From NCBI GenBank assembly GCA_900756555.1, contig CAAEKP010000010.1, positions 1-14,021 on the forward strand: DNA of 14,021 nt, read 5' to 3'. A program made the translations under genes and the position numbers. Of the stretch, positions 1 to 6,099 are shown one piece after another. Numbering within the stretch: position 1 is the first letter of the stretch; the number at the start of each line of letters is the position of its first letter. Under the pieces are notes generated by a model. The model was not told the DNA's origin and ran no database searches. It was given only the letters and a program-made list of their open reading frames with translations. The DNA comes from Peptococcaceae bacterium (GTDB taxonomy: Bacteria > Bacillota > Peptococcia > Peptococcales > Peptococcaceae).

Positions 1-1
1 G

Positions 2-997
2 GATATGCTGCCCTCTTTTTCAGTGCGGCAGCTGTTTGAGCAGTTGCTGACGGGGGAGTTACAGCTTGGTTTTCGGGACATCTTACAGCAGCTGGGACAG
101 GCGGTGTGGACAGCGGCCACCGCTCAGTTTGATTTATTGGGGCAGCTGATTTTGTTAGCCATCGCCTTTGCGGAGCTCAGGCAGATGGAAGGCAGCTTTT
201 CCTCCAGCAATATTCAAAAAATGTCCGGCTTAGTAATACAGGCCGTCACAGTATTGCTCATCCTGCAGAGCAGTCGCCTGGTGCTGGCAGACTGCCAGCA
301 GGCAATCACCCGGTTAACAGCACTGATGGAGGCCTTACTGCCGCTGCAATTATTATTGATGGCGGGGTTGGGCAATGTAAAGACAGCGGGATTGTTGCAG
401 CCATCGTTGTTAGTGATGGTGCAGTTTACTGCTTTTTGCTTTCAGAAAATTCTGATGCCGCTGATTACCATGGAACTGCTGCTAAAGCTGGTGAACAGTT
501 TCAGCGATACTTATCGGTTAACTGGTTTAGCTGCCTTTCTGCGCAAGGTTATTCTGACAGCTATCAGTTTCAGCATTATGCTCTTTCTGGCAATTCTGAG
601 CATTCAGGGCATCAGCGGACAGGCACTGGATTGTTTGTCATTGCAGGCATTAAAGTATATAACAGGAAACGCCATCCCTGTGGTGGGTGGTATGCTGTCG
701 GGGATGTTGGGCACGCTGCTCAGCGGCGGTTTGCTGATTCGCAATGCGATAGGATTTGTGGGATTGTTGGTTGTTTTGCTGTTGACGGTTCTGCCTGCGC
801 TGAAAATATTGATACTTTATTTTTTGTACAGCTTTGCGGCGGCATTGTTGCAGCCTTTGGGCGACAGCCGCATGATTACGCTGCTGGAGCAGACAGCGGG
901 CAGCTTTATGCTGGCCTTTGCCGTGGTGGCGCTGACGGGTGTGCTGTTTTTCTTTATGATTTTGATTGTGCTGGCTGCCAGCGGCACATCTTTGTAG
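2..997 (+). CDS. spoIIIAE: Stage III sporulation protein AE (5'-partial)
   Basis: SpoIIIAE is a polytopic membrane protein of the SpoIIIA-SpoIIQ channel, which links mother cell and forespore and is needed for late forespore gene expression. The visible part is about 331 residues. It begins with a short amphipathic segment (LPSFSVRQLFEQLLTGEL) typical of the region just before the first membrane helices. Many hydrophobic segments follow, including one near residues 43-55, several in the middle, and a very hydrophobic C-terminus. The reading frame is open to the window edge: the codon before the first ATG at 5 is GAT. The family is usually close to 400 residues with a signal peptide, so the true start almost certainly lies upstream. 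The gene is followed after 10 bases by spoIIIAF, whose ribosome site overlaps the stop codon. Identification rests on the family pattern plus the unmistakable AF-AG-AH neighbours. Confidence 0.93.
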   Translation, partial: DMLPSFSVRQLFEQLLTGELQLGFRDILQQLGQAVWTAATAQFDLLGQLILLAIAFAELRQMEGSFSSSNIQKMSGLVIQAVTVLLILQSSRLVLADCQQAITRLTALMEALLPLQLLLMAGLGNVKTAGLLQPSLLVMVQFTAFCFQKILMPLITMELLLKLVNSFSDTYRLTGLAAFLRKVILTAISFSIMLFLAILSIQGISGQALDCLSLQALKYITGNAIPVVGGMLSGMLGTLLSGGLLIRNAIGFVGLLVVLLLTVLPALKILILYFLYSFAAALLQPLGDSRMITLLEQTAGSFMLAFAVVALTGVLFFFMILIVLAASGTSL

Positions 998-1007
998 GAG
1001 GATCGTG

Positions 1008-1535
1008 ATGGAAACCATACGGACAATGCTGCTGAACCTGCTGCTGATTGTGTTTTTGACTATGTTGCTGGATTTGCTGCTGCCGGAGGGCAATATGCGC
1101 GGCTACATTAAAATGACGATGGGCTTTTTTGTGGTGCTGACGTTGTTGCAGCCTATTGTGCAGATTGCACAGCCGGAGGGTATGTTGCAGCAGTGGCAGC
1201 TATCTGTGCCAACAATGACAGAGGACACTGCTTTGGCGGTACAGGGGGAAACCTATGTGGAGCAGCAAAAACAGTTGGAACAGCTCTATACGGAAAAAAT
1301 GAATAATCAGGTAACATCGCTGTTGCTGATGATGACAGAGCTATCGCAGGTGCGGGTGGAGAGCCGGGTGGAACAGCAGCAAATCCAACAGATTACCGTG
1401 TGGGTGCCTGCTGATGAATCCGTGGACAAACAGCGAGTGCAACAGGCGTTGAGCGGTTATTATGGTTTAGCTGCGGAGCAGGTGATAATACAGACTGAGG
1501 AGGCAGAGAATGGTGGAGTGGAAGAACATCAATAA
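1008..1535 (+). CDS. spoIIIAF: Stage III sporulation protein AF
   Basis: This 175-residue protein has two N-terminal membrane segments (about residues 5-25 and 34-52) joined by a short loop containing LLPEGNMRGYIKMTMGF, a typical SpoIIIAF arrangement. A soluble, glutamine-rich C-terminal domain follows. In the family, this domain has a ring-building-motif-like fold and belongs to the SpoIIIA channel. I chose the ATG at 1008 because AGGAGG (996-1001) lies seven bases upstream and the protein then begins METIRTML, directly at the first membrane helix. An in-frame ATG at 966 would lie inside spoIIIAE and add 14 residues unlike the family. The 3' end overlaps spoIIIAG by 26 bases, which suggests translational coupling. 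Confidence 0.93.
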   Translation: METIRTMLLNLLLIVFLTMLLDLLLPEGNMRGYIKMTMGFFVVLTLLQPIVQIAQPEGMLQQWQLSVPTMTEDTALAVQGETYVEQQKQLEQLYTEKMNNQVTSLLLMMTELSQVRVESRVEQQQIQQITVWVPADESVDKQRVQQALSGYYGLAAEQVIIQTEEAENGGVEEHQ

Positions 1536-2097
1536 AAAACAGCAGCAGAATTTGCTTCGGCTGGGCTTGCTGGCTGTTCTGGGTGTGGCCTTATTGCTGG
1601 TGGGCGGCCGTGGCGAACCACATATCACACAGCAAGGGCAGACAGACACGCAGGCTGATACAAATAAGGTGGCGGCATTGAGCAGTGCCGATGTAGTGCA
1701 GCGTTTGGAAAGCAAACTGGCGCAGACTCTGGCACAGGTGCAAGGTGCCGGAACGGTGACGGTGCAGATTACGGTCAATGATTTAGGACGCAAGGAATAC
1801 GCCCGGGATTTACAGCGCACCGAGCGCAGCACCAACGAAGAAAATGGCGACAGCAAGCAACATATTTCCGAGGTGCAGGAAACCCAGACAGTGGTGCAGC
1901 AACAGGGCAGTCAGACTGGCGGTGCGTTACTGGTGGAGGAAACCATGCCGGAAATCTGCGGTGTGCTGATTGTGGCCTCCGGTGCAGCACAAGCCACAGT
2001 ACAGGAGGATTTATTGCAGGCAGCTGCCACAGTGCTACAGCTTTCTGCCGATAAAATCATGGTGCTGCCGGGTGAGGGAGGTGCTGCCAATGAGTGA
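1510..2097 (+). CDS. spoIIIAG: Stage III sporulation protein AG
   Basis: This 195-residue, single-pass membrane protein has a short basic N-terminus, a membrane helix at about residues 17-33, a linker, and an extracytoplasmic domain from about residue 55. That domain contains the family pattern VQGAGTVTVQITV, then a variable charged segment, then GGALLVEETMPEICGVLIVASGA. SpoIIIAG is known to form a large ring in the intermembrane space of the engulfed forespore. The start at 1510 follows a GAGG/AGG-rich ribosome site within the end of spoIIIAF. The stop overlaps the start of spoIIIAH by 8 bases. The length is close to, or slightly below, the usual 200-230 residues. Confidence 0.95.
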   Translation: MVEWKNINKKQQQNLLRLGLLAVLGVALLLVGGRGEPHITQQGQTDTQADTNKVAALSSADVVQRLESKLAQTLAQVQGAGTVTVQITVNDLGRKEYARDLQRTERSTNEENGDSKQHISEVQETQTVVQQQGSQTGGALLVEETMPEICGVLIVASGAAQATVQEDLLQAAATVLQLSADKIMVLPGEGGAANE

Positions 2098-2713
2098 GTT
2101 TGGCAAATCAGTGCGAGTACTGATTGTGGCTATTTGCCTGGCGTTGTTTTCGCTGGGCATTCTGTGGAATTTATTTTATGGCACTCTGCCCGATACAGGT
2201 TCTGCCGCGTCTGCTGTGAGCAATGCAGCAGCGGTTGCCAATGCAGAAGAAATTGATACAGCAGTCTTGGAACAGCAATACACGCAGGAGCAAATGCAGG
2301 CGGCAGAGGCTGGTGTGATTGATTTAGAGCCAAAAGGTTCCAGCAATGAAGCAATGGACTCAGCAGAAACTCAGACAGCCAATCAAATTGCCGCGCTGCG
2401 TATGGAGCGGGAGCGCAGCTGGCAGCAGTTGCAATCCGGCTTAGAGGTGCTGGAATTTGCGGACAAACAGCAGTGTTTGAAACAATATGAAGAACTGCGC
2501 TATCGGGAACAGCGGCTGGAATTATTGCTGAAAGCCAAAGGCATTGAGAATTGTCTGGCGTTGCTGGAAGAAAAACAGGCTAATATCATCGTGGGCGGAA
2601 CAGAAGTGGCGCAGCAATATGAAAAAATTTATGATCTGGTGCAGCGCAACAGCGATTATCCGTCGGAACAGATAGTCATTGTGCCATTGCCGCAGATTGC
2701 GGGAAGGTCATAA
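2090..2713 (+). CDS. spoIIIAH: Stage III sporulation protein AH
   Basis: This 207-residue protein has a membrane helix at about residues 7-29 followed by an alanine- and glutamate-rich linker and a C-terminal domain. The domain ends in the recognisable SpoIIIAH/YscJ-FliF-like segment around NIIVGGTEVAQQYEKIYDLV and a terminal IVIVPLP strand. In known spore formers this domain binds SpoIIQ across the intermembrane space. I chose the ATG at 2090 because it is preceded by GAGGGAGG (2073-2080) and gives the short cytoplasmic tail plus helix expected. The longer in-frame ORF reaching back to 1970 would add 40 cysteine- and proline-rich residues from inside spoIIIAG. This is the last visible spoIIIA gene. 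No clear terminator follows it before fic. Confidence 0.93.
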   Translation: MSEFGKSVRVLIVAICLALFSLGILWNLFYGTLPDTGSAASAVSNAAAVANAEEIDTAVLEQQYTQEQMQAAEAGVIDLEPKGSSNEAMDSAETQTANQIAALRMERERSWQQLQSGLEVLEFADKQQCLKQYEELRYREQRLELLLKAKGIENCLALLEEKQANIIVGGTEVAQQYEKIYDLVQRNSDYPSEQIVIVPLPQIAGRS

Positions 2714-2725
2714 CTGTGGTATACT
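2697..2725 (+). promoter_or_regulatory. Candidate sigma-A-type promoter for fic
   Basis: A -10 box TATACT (2720-2725, five of six consensus bases) lies 17 bases downstream of TTGCGG (2697-2702, which keeps only the TTG of the -35 box). It starts within the last codons of spoIIIAH, 45 bases before the fic start codon. The spacing is ideal but the -35 box is weak, so this is a candidate only. It would let fic be expressed independently of the sporulation operon. Confidence 0.4.
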
Positions 2726-2770
2726 TTTTCCAGAAGAAAATGATGTAACAGAAGCCGAAAGGAGCAGGCG

Positions 2771-3415
2771 ATGACGATAGAAAATAAATTGGGCATTACA
2801 GATTCTGCTGAGTTGGCGCGGCTGGAAGAAAAAATAAGCAAGACAAATGCGCTGGCGTTGTTTGAAACAAGCAATTTAGATTTGCTGGATGCTGGTAAAT
2901 TTCACGGGCTGGCACAGATTCATAAAGCCCTGTTTGCAGATATTTACGATTTTGCCGGACAGATTCGCACGGTGAATATTGCAAAAGGAAATTTCCGCTT
3001 TGCCTCGGTGATGTATTTGGAAGCGGCGTTACGGCATATTGATGCTATGCCGCAGTCAAATTTCGATGAGATTGTGGAGAAGTATGTGGAAATGAATATC
3101 GCCCATCCTTTTCGGGAAGGCAATGGCCGCAGTATGCGTATCTGGTTGGATGTGATGCTGAAACAGGAATTGCGGCAGGTGATAGACTGGAGCAAGGTGG
3201 ACAAAGAAGATTATCTGCTGGCTATGGAGCGCAGCCCTGTTCGCGATATTGAGATTAAATATATTCTTAAACAGGCTTTGACCGAGCAGATTCATGACCG
3301 GGAGATATATATGAAAGGCATTGATGCCAGCTATCAGTATGAAGGGTATTATGTCTATAAAACTGCGGATTTGTATGCAGCAGACAAGCAGCAAGGGCGT
3401 ATAAATATAAGGTGA
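2771..3415 (+). CDS. Class III (self-inhibited) Fic family protein
   Basis: This is a 214-residue Fic-domain protein, predicted to transfer AMP from ATP to a hydroxyl side chain of a target protein in the cytoplasm. The core motif HPFREGNGR is complete at residues 112-120, with catalytic histidine 112 followed by SMRIWLDVML. Near the C-terminus, SYQYEG (residues 187-192) fits the inhibitory motif (S/T)xxxE(G/N). Because it lies after the Fic motif, it places the protein in class III, like Neisseria meningitidis NmFic. In that class a C-terminal helix blocks ATP binding in the tetramer and no separate antitoxin is required. The flap segment IRTVNIAKGNFRFAS lies upstream of the active site as expected. 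A strong AAAGGAG (2758-2764) precedes the ATG. The gene sits between spoIIIAH and asp23, which are commonly close neighbours, so it looks inserted. One hand-counted line (2941-3000) is about 40% GC, against about 58% for 2401-2460 in spoIIIAH. The target cannot be told from sequence; gyrase-type targets are known for some relatives. Confidence 0.93.
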   Translation: MTIENKLGITDSAELARLEEKISKTNALALFETSNLDLLDAGKFHGLAQIHKALFADIYDFAGQIRTVNIAKGNFRFASVMYLEAALRHIDAMPQSNFDEIVEKYVEMNIAHPFREGNGRSMRIWLDVMLKQELRQVIDWSKVDKEDYLLAMERSPVRDIEIKYILKQALTEQIHDREIYMKGIDASYQYEGYYVYKTADLYAADKQQGRINIR

Positions 3416-3418
3416 TAT

Positions 3419-3511
3419 ATGAATAAATACTGCGGGTTATGCTCTTTAGCCAAAGTAAAAAGAAGTATGGTAAAAGCTGCAACAAAGTTCAGAAACGGAA
3501 TAACAGAGTAA
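3419..3511 (+). CDS. Possible 30-residue ORF after fic
   Basis: A 30-codon reading frame starts with ATG four bases after the fic stop. It has a good ribosome site (AAGGTG, 3408-3413) about five bases upstream. The predicted peptide begins MNKYCGLC, with two cysteines in a CxxC arrangement, and continues into a basic segment. I recognise no family. Its last 24 bases form the 5' arm and loop of the terminator hairpin at 3488-3543, and the stop codon lies in the loop. It could be a real small peptide, the start of a decayed gene, or chance. The ribosome site is the best argument for it and the terminator overlap the best argument against. Confidence 0.3.
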   Translation: MNKYCGLCSLAKVKRSMVKAATKFRNGITE

Positions 3512-3543
3512 AGAGGCTGTTGTTTTGTTTCTGAATTTTTTTC
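3484..3543. terminator. Rho-independent terminator after fic, 19-bp stem
   Basis: Bases 3488-3506 pair with 3517-3535 in a 19-bp stem (16 Watson-Crick and three G-U pairs) around a 10-base loop (3507-3516), followed at once by seven T (3536-3542). The A/G bases before the stem (3484-3487) could also pair with the T run. It closes the fic transcription unit and separates it from the asp23 operon. Because an A run precedes the stem, it may work weakly on the other strand too. Confidence 0.88.
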
Positions 3544-3574
3544 GTTATTTTATACAGAAATTATGCAATTTCAG

Positions 3575-3603
3575 TTTAAATTTTAGATAAATGCTGTTAT
3601 ACT
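3575..3603 (+). promoter_or_regulatory. Promoter of the asp23-recN gene train
   Basis: TTTAAA (3575-3580, four of six -35 bases) is followed after 17 bases by TATACT (3598-3603). A TG one base upstream (3595-3596) makes it an extended -10 promoter. It lies 38 bases before the asp23 start and directly after the fic terminator, in AT-rich sequence. It is the best promoter for the following ten or more genes, which show no other clear promoter in their small gaps. Confidence 0.65.
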
Positions 3604-3617
3604 AAATAAAGTATAAC
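3596..3617. repeat. Inverted repeat overlapping the asp23 promoter -10 box
   Basis: GTTATAC (3596-3602) and GTATAAC (3611-3617) form a perfect 7-bp inverted repeat with an 8-base AT-only spacer. The left arm covers the -10 box and the right arm covers the likely transcription start. This position would suit a repressor operator, but AT-rich sequence gives such repeats by chance fairly often. I know of no matching regulator. Confidence 0.4.
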
Positions 3618-3640
3618 CCTATGAGCTGAGGTGAGTAAGT

Positions 3641-4066
3641 ATGCCTGAAAACAAAAGTCAGGAACATGCTGCCGGTGAGACAACAAATGCCTATGGGAGC
3701 ATCAAAATTGCGGAAGAAGCAGTAGCCAGTATTGTCAGTCTGGCTGCGGCGCAAATCAAAGGCGTGGCTGCCATGTCAGGCAGTATGGCTGCCGGCCTGA
3801 CAGAAAAGCTGGGGAAGAAAAATCTAGCCAAAGGTGTCAAAGTGGAAATCAACGAACAGGATGTTATCGTTGCGCTCAATATTTTTGTGGAATATGGCGT
3901 GAAGATTCCACAGCTGGCTCTGGATATTCAGAACGAAGTGCGGGATACCGTACAGACCATGACCGGATTGAAAGTAAAAGAAGTAAACATTTATGTACAG
4001 GGAATCTCGTTTGAACACAACGAAGTTCCTGATACAATACCAGAAAATAAAGAAACAGAGGTGTAA
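3641..4066 (+). CDS. Asp23/Gls24 family envelope stress protein
   Basis: This 141-residue protein carries a single Asp23 domain (about residues 18-125). It shows the family pattern YGSIKIAEEAVASIVSLAAAQ, a glycine/methionine-rich segment, NEQDVIVALNIFVEYGVKIP, and VKEVNIYVQGISF near the end. The family includes B. subtilis YqhY and Staphylococcus Asp23. Members associate with the cell envelope or influence fatty-acid supply; yqhY lies beside accBC and nusB in B. subtilis, so this is its positional counterpart. The accBC genes are missing here. The ribosome site GAGGTG (3628-3633) precedes the ATG by seven bases. The stop lies three bases before the nusB start. The acidic C-terminal tail is variable in the family. 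Confidence 0.93.
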   Translation: MPENKSQEHAAGETTNAYGSIKIAEEAVASIVSLAAAQIKGVAAMSGSMAAGLTEKLGKKNLAKGVKVEINEQDVIVALNIFVEYGVKIPQLALDIQNEVRDTVQTMTGLKVKEVNIYVQGISFEHNEVPDTIPENKETEV

Positions 4067-4069
4067 CCA

Positions 4070-4618
4070 TTGAAACATCAGAGCAGAGAAACTGCATTTA
4101 AAGTAATTTATCAGATTGATATGGGAAAAAATGATTTAGAAACCGCGTTGGAGCACACGATGGACAATGATGGTTTAAGTATGAAGGAACAGCAATTTTG
4201 CCGGGAACTGGCCACTGCGGTACAGGATAATCTGGCAGAGATTGATGAAATCATTCAGCGCAACATGACAGGCTGGACTGTGAGCCGTCTGATGAGTGTA
4301 GACCGCAGCTTACTGCGTCTGGCTGTGTATGAAATGCTGTACTGCGGGCATATTGCTCCAAAGGGTGCCATTGACGAAGCGATTGTGCTGGCGAAGCTGT
4401 ATGGCCAGAAAAAATCTTCTGCGTTTATCAACAGTGTACTGGATAAAGTGCTGAAAAACGAAGCAAGACGGGAAAATATCGTGACAGAAGCTGCCACAGA
4501 AGTGATGGCAGAGGAAGAAAGAGAAGTAAAACCAACTGCAACTCTGGTTGTGGAGCGGGAACTGACTGTGGAGGAAGCGGAATCCATCCTGAAGGAACAT
4601 CGGGGTGCGGTGGAATAA
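4070..4618 (+). CDS. nusB: Transcription antitermination factor NusB, extended C-terminus
   Basis: NusB binds boxA RNA with NusE (S10) and supports antitermination of ribosomal RNA operons. The core (about residues 1-130) has the family landmarks: RETAFKVIYQID at the N-terminus, DRSLLRLAVYEML in the middle, and IDEAIVLAKLYG followed by SSAFINSVLDKVL near the core end. The start codon is TTG at 4070, placed four bases after the asp23 stop with AGAGGTG (4056-4062) upstream. The next ATG would delete the conserved N-terminal helix, so TTG is well supported. The 182-residue length exceeds the usual 130-160. The extra part (about 131-182) is acidic and helical in appearance and ends in a segment EESILKEH-like in character. 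Its role is unknown. Confidence 0.94.
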   Translation: MKHQSRETAFKVIYQIDMGKNDLETALEHTMDNDGLSMKEQQFCRELATAVQDNLAEIDEIIQRNMTGWTVSRLMSVDRSLLRLAVYEMLYCGHIAPKGAIDEAIVLAKLYGQKKSSAFINSVLDKVLKNEARRENIVTEAATEVMAEEEREVKPTATLVVERELTVEEAESILKEHRGAVE

Positions 4619-4630
4619 GCAGGTGAATTT

Positions 4631-5857
4631 ATGCAAATGCAGCGAGAAGTGTTAACGGTCAGCGCTATCAACAGCCATATCAAAATGCTGTTGCAGCGGG
4701 ATACCCAACTGAGCGGTCTGCTGGTGCGGGGCGAGATTTCCAATTTCACCCGCCACAGTTCCGGCCATCTGTATTTTTCGTTGAAAGATAAAACAGGCAC
4801 TATCAAGTGCGTTATGTTTCGCAGCAATGCCCAGCGGTTGCAGTTTCAGCCCGCTCATGGGATGGAAGTGCTGATTGCCGGTTATGTGACGGTGTATGAG
4901 CGCGATGGCGTGTATCAGCTCTATGCGGAGCAGATGATGCAGGCTGGTGCCGGGGCGCTCCATGCAGCGTATGAAAAATTAAAAGCAAAACTGCTGACAG
5001 AGGGCTTGTTTGCCGCGGAGCGAAAACGGCCTCTGCCTTTTTTGCCCCGCAAAGTGGGGATCGTAACCTCACCTACTGGTGCAGCTATCCGAGATCTGGT
5101 ATCCATCTTGCAGCGGCGCAACCCTGCCGTGTCTATCTATGTTGTGCCTGCCATTGTGCAGGGCAAAGAAGGCGTGGCATCCATCTGTCAGTCGCTGGAC
5201 TTTTTGTATCAGCAGGATATGGATGTGATTATCACAGGCCGGGGCGGCGGTTCGCTGGAAGAACTGTGGTGCTTTAATGAAGAAGCGGTGGTGCGTAAGA
5301 TTGCCGAGAGTCCGGTGCCGATAATCAGCGCTGTGGGCCATGAAACCGATGTAACGCTGGCGGATTTTGCAGCTGATGTGCGGGCAGCAACGCCCTCTAT
5401 GGCGGCGGAACTGGCAGTGCCGGTGCAGAGCCAGCTGCAACAGGAACTGACTTTGCGGCAGCGCACGCTGGTACAGCGCTATGAAAGCTATTTACAGCAA
5501 AAACAGCTGCATTTGCAGCATTTGGCGCAGCATCGCATCTTGCAGAAACCAGAGCTGTTAATGCAGGACAGACAACAATTGCTGGATGATAAAACGCAGC
5601 AGCTACAGCAGCGCTTGCAGCAGATTCTGCAACAAAAGCAGCAGCAGCTGGCAGCCGGGGCAGAGCGGTTGAATGCGCTCAGCCCGCTCAATGTGTTGAG
5701 CCGCGGCTATGCACTGTGCCAGGAGGAAAACAGTAAGCTGATTCGCAGCGCCAGTCAGGTGGAAGTGGGACAACCCATTACCGTTGTTCTGGAGCAGGGA
5801 CGACTGGCAGCCACGGTGACAGGCAAGGAGGATGACCAATGGAAGAACGGGAACTAA
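4631..5857 (+). CDS. xseA: Exodeoxyribonuclease VII large subunit
   Basis: This 408-residue large subunit of exonuclease VII degrades single-stranded DNA to short oligonucleotides together with XseB. An N-terminal OB-fold (about residues 5-100) contains VRGEISNFTRHSSGHLYFSL. The catalytic domain follows with KVGIVTSPTGAAIRD (141-155), ITGRGGGSLEELW (201-213) and SAVGHETDVTLADFAADVRA (233-252), all typical. Residues 265-345 form a long glutamine-rich coiled coil that in this family binds the small subunits, followed by the conserved SPLNVLSRGYAL segment. AGGTGA (4621-4626) precedes the ATG. The end overlaps xseB by 19 bases. In B. subtilis folD lies between nusB and xseA; here only 12 bases separate them. 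Confidence 0.97.
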   Translation: MQMQREVLTVSAINSHIKMLLQRDTQLSGLLVRGEISNFTRHSSGHLYFSLKDKTGTIKCVMFRSNAQRLQFQPAHGMEVLIAGYVTVYERDGVYQLYAEQMMQAGAGALHAAYEKLKAKLLTEGLFAAERKRPLPFLPRKVGIVTSPTGAAIRDLVSILQRRNPAVSIYVVPAIVQGKEGVASICQSLDFLYQQDMDVIITGRGGGSLEELWCFNEEAVVRKIAESPVPIISAVGHETDVTLADFAADVRAATPSMAAELAVPVQSQLQQELTLRQRTLVQRYESYLQQKQLHLQHLAQHRILQKPELLMQDRQQLLDDKTQQLQQRLQQILQQKQQQLAAGAERLNALSPLNVLSRGYALCQEENSKLIRSASQVEVGQPITVVLEQGRLAATVTGKEDDQWKNGN

Positions 5858-6057
5858 GTTATGAACAGGCCATGGAACAGTTAGAGCAGGTATTGCGCCG
5901 TCTGGATGCCGGCGACCTGCCGTTGGAGGAAGCCATCAGCTGTTTTCAGGACGGTCTGGAATATATAAAAATCTGTCAGGCTAAACTGACAGCAGCAGAA
6001 GGAAAACTGAAAATACTTCGGGGCGAGGAATTTGTAGAAGTGCAGCAGTCTGTGTAA
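5839..6057 (+). CDS. xseB: Exodeoxyribonuclease VII small subunit
   Basis: This 72-residue protein has the standard XseB length and pattern: LSYEQAMEQLEQVLRRLDAG, then PLEEAISCFQDGLEYIKICQ, two helices forming a hairpin that packs on the XseA coiled coil. It starts inside the last codons of xseA after AAGGAGG (5825-5831), a strong ribosome site. That suits coupled production of the two subunits of one enzyme. Confidence 0.97.
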   Translation: MEERELSYEQAMEQLEQVLRRLDAGDLPLEEAISCFQDGLEYIKICQAKLTAAEGKLKILRGEEFVEVQQSV

Positions 6058-6063
6058 GATGGA

Positions 6064-6081
6064 TTGCTGCCATTGCAGCGA
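6064..6081 (+). other. Small hairpin just before the ispA ribosome site
   Basis: GCTGC (6066-6070) and GCAGC (6075-6079) form a 5-bp stem with a CATT loop, extendable by a U-G and a U-A pair. The A-rich ribosome site of ispA (AAGGGAG, 6081-6087) starts immediately after. It lies in the 42-base gap between xseB and ispA. It could be a processing or translation-tuning element, or chance. Confidence 0.25.
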
Positions 6082-6099
6082 AGGGAGTACAGAACAACG

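Noticed and set aside
436..1008. 190-codon plus-strand frame inside spoIIIAE
   Set aside because: It is an alternative frame of a conserved membrane protein, with cysteine- and histidine-rich sequence and no family resemblance.
2691..2731. Possible terminator between spoIIIAH and fic (GGAAGG with TTTTTCC)
   Set aside because: Only about six weak pairs including G-U, with a long loop and no T run after the stem.
4255..4827. 190-codon open frame on the minus strand across nusB/xseA
   Set aside because: It lies antisense to two clearly conserved genes, has no recognisable domain, and its serine-rich composition is that expected of a complementary frame.
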